Of a stretch of 13,548 nucleotides of DNA, positions 12,500 to 13,548 are shown one piece after another. Positions within the stretch are counted from its first letter, which is position 1; the number at the start of each line of letters is the position of its first letter. The stretch is taken from the NCBI GenBank assembly GCA_031266855.1, contig JAISAF010000410.1, positions 1 to 13,548 on the forward strand, given 5' to 3'. Position numbers and translations under genes: made by a program. The notes below the pieces were generated by a model, which saw only the letters and a program-made list of their open reading frames with translations, ran no database searches and was not told the origin of the DNA. Origin of the DNA: Spirochaetales bacterium. Its GTDB lineage: Bacteria > Spirochaetota > Spirochaetia > DTKZ01.

Positions 12500-13162
12500 T
12501 TAATCAATCACCCACTTGTAACTGCTATCGGGGGCGCCTGTTGTCAATTCCCCCTCAGACCCGGAGGACATGTCGGTAATTAGCCAATTCCACCCCTTTC
12601 TTAAAATAAGATTTACGTTACGCCCTCCCGGCACGTCGTTGAGTACTCCTTTTACGGTGGCGTCTCTATCCGCGTATATATACTCTGCCGTATGCGTTCC
12701 ATTTGTTTTTAGTAACGAAAATGAGTCAGCGAGAATACCGTACATGCCCACGAGAACAGTCCGCACATTGGAAGGATTCACCTGAAGTCCCATATCCTGT
12801 AACTGGTTTGAGCCAACTTCCGCCCAAACCCCAGAAGAAGCAAAGTCGGGCAGTTTCAGGGTAAGCGTTCCGTTCGTCTCAATCCTGCTGTCGACAGCGA
12901 CAGCGGCGCTATACGTGGAACCTGTACCTACACTACTTGGATTACCTGGATCCGTCTGTACTGTTTTCACCGCACCGAGGGGGCCGTAGGGGGTAGTAGC
13001 ATCGCTGTTGTATACCTGCTCTCCCGATATCGAGGTCTCATCCCCCAGGCCGTCCGGCAGAGGCGGGCCATCATCGTCGCCGCTGGAACTGCATCCCCAG
13101 AAAGCGCATAACACTATCAATATCACAATAGAGGGAAAAACTATTGTATAATTTTTTTTCAT
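12500..13162 (-). CDS. Small lipoprotein of unknown function (220 aa)
   Basis: A lipoprotein signal is clear: MKKN, a hydrophobic core (about residues 6-20) and AFWGC with Cys at 24, a lipobox of the relaxed kind common in spirochaetes. The mature protein starts with Ser, Gly, Asp and Pro rich sequence (about 25-60), which would act as a flexible tether. It then has Thr/Ser/Gly-rich beta-like sequence (TLTLKLPDF, RTVLVGMYG, HTAEYIYADRDATVKG, VNLILRKGWNWLIT) ending in YKWVID. No family is recognised. It is probably anchored at the periplasmic or outer-membrane face. The ATG at 13162 has AAGGAG at good spacing upstream, inside a CTTTTTAAAAAG palindrome (13174-13185). The gene is convergent with the DUF4105 gene and separate from the metabolic block. 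Confidence 0.85.
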   Translation of the reverse strand: MKKNYTIVFPSIVILIVLCAFWGCSSSGDDDGPPLPDGLGDETSISGEQVYNSDATTPYGPLGAVKTVQTDPGNPSSVGTGSTYSAAVAVDSRIETNGTLTLKLPDFASSGVWAEVGSNQLQDMGLQVNPSNVRTVLVGMYGILADSFSLLKTNGTHTAEYIYADRDATVKGVLNDVPGGRNVNLILRKGWNWLITDMSSGSEGELTTGAPDSSYKWVID

Positions 13163-13548
13163 GTAACATACTCCTTTTTAAAAAGCTCCGCCCCGGCACG
13201 CCAACGGCATTCCTTTTTTATTGAGACGAAGCGTAAATTTCTTTTGCAAAAAAATAAAAAGAGAAGAAAAAAACTTTATGGGCCGTTTACAAAACGGCGC
13301 GTACAGTAAAGGGGAAAGCGCAGATGTTTTAGAGAATATAAACGCGCGGAAAAGGCCGTACGCCTTATATACGGGATAAAAGTATGAGCATGAATATTGT
13401 TATTAAGCGTGTTTGTAAACTGATGCTTTGAAGCAGTTTTACTATATAAAATTACATTGCACGGGGGGGGGGGGGGGGGGGTAAATGTTTATAACATGAT
13501 GCGTTAGGCGCATGTTTTGCGCAATGGAAGTTAAGGCTGTAAAAAAAC
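13163..13548. other. AT-rich intergenic DNA with a G19 tract, upstream of an unseen gene
   Basis: No complete gene fits these 386 bases. Visible items are a small hairpin GCCGTTT/AAACGGC (13282-13298), a TATATAAA stretch (13443-13450), a run of 19 G (13463-13481), and an ATG at 13524 whose frame stays open to the window end (eight codons, no ribosome site). It presumably holds the promoter of the lipoprotein gene to the left and possibly of a plus-strand gene beyond the edge. Confidence 0.6.
13463..13481 (+). repeat. Homopolymer G19 tract
   Basis: Nineteen G in a row, preceded by a TATATAAA box about 13 bases upstream and followed by AT-rich DNA. Long G runs near promoters are known phase-variation sites in Treponema. 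The exact length is prone to sequencing error. Confidence 0.85.

Noticed and set aside
13524..13548. Start of a plus-strand gene at the window edge
   Set aside because: Only eight codons are visible, without a ribosome site, so it is mentioned as a possibility and not called as a gene.

Overview
The window looks like a piece of a chromosome of a fermentative, anaerobic spirochaete, most likely a Treponema relative of the gut or termite-gut type. The basis is indirect. It has a ferredoxin-linked 2-oxoacid oxidoreductase with a Ptb/Buk acid-forming module, a spirochaete-style lipoprotein with a loose lipobox, a roughly 50% GC base composition, and intergenic spaces packed with palindromic repeats. 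No rRNA, tRNA or species marker is present, so the genus is an inference.

Layout. 1-221: repeat modules. 225-1077: a complete IS5-family (IS427-type) insertion sequence with matching ends and a two-frame transposase on the minus strand. 1078-1804: 727 bp of hairpins and repeat modules without a credible gene. 1805-3208 (+): a 467-residue helical protein of unknown function. 3449-4453 (+): a 334-residue protein that looks like a beta-propeller. 4454-4924: convergent intergenic space made of hairpins and repeats. 10551-4925 (all minus): the metabolic block ptb - buk - (repeat) - Cys-rich 177-residue protein - small ferredoxin - vorB - fused vorA/vorC. 10588-11064: divergent intergenic space with another repeat and a 78-bp near-palindrome. 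11065-12411 (+): an exported Lnb/DUF4105-type protein with a membrane-embedded C-terminal half. 12500-13162 (-): a small lipoprotein. 13163-13548: AT-rich DNA with a run of 19 G.

How the genes fit together. VorB, fused VorA/C and the ferredoxin would convert a 2-oxoacid (probably a branched-chain one from valine, leucine or isoleucine) plus CoA to acyl-CoA, CO2 and reduced ferredoxin. Ptb would turn acyl-CoA into acyl phosphate, and Buk would make ATP and release the free acid. Run backwards, the same set could activate a branched-chain acid and carboxylate it for amino-acid synthesis. The Cys-rich protein heads the vor genes and is unexplained.

The most distinctive feature is a dispersed, modular repeat family found in five of the intergenic spaces. 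Linker sequences containing GCGGAAAGCCC are nearly constant between copies. The hairpin stems between them differ completely in sequence and yet stay perfectly paired. A second module (gamma) ends in the same bases as the insertion sequence and lies directly against it, which suggests an IS-derived miniature element.
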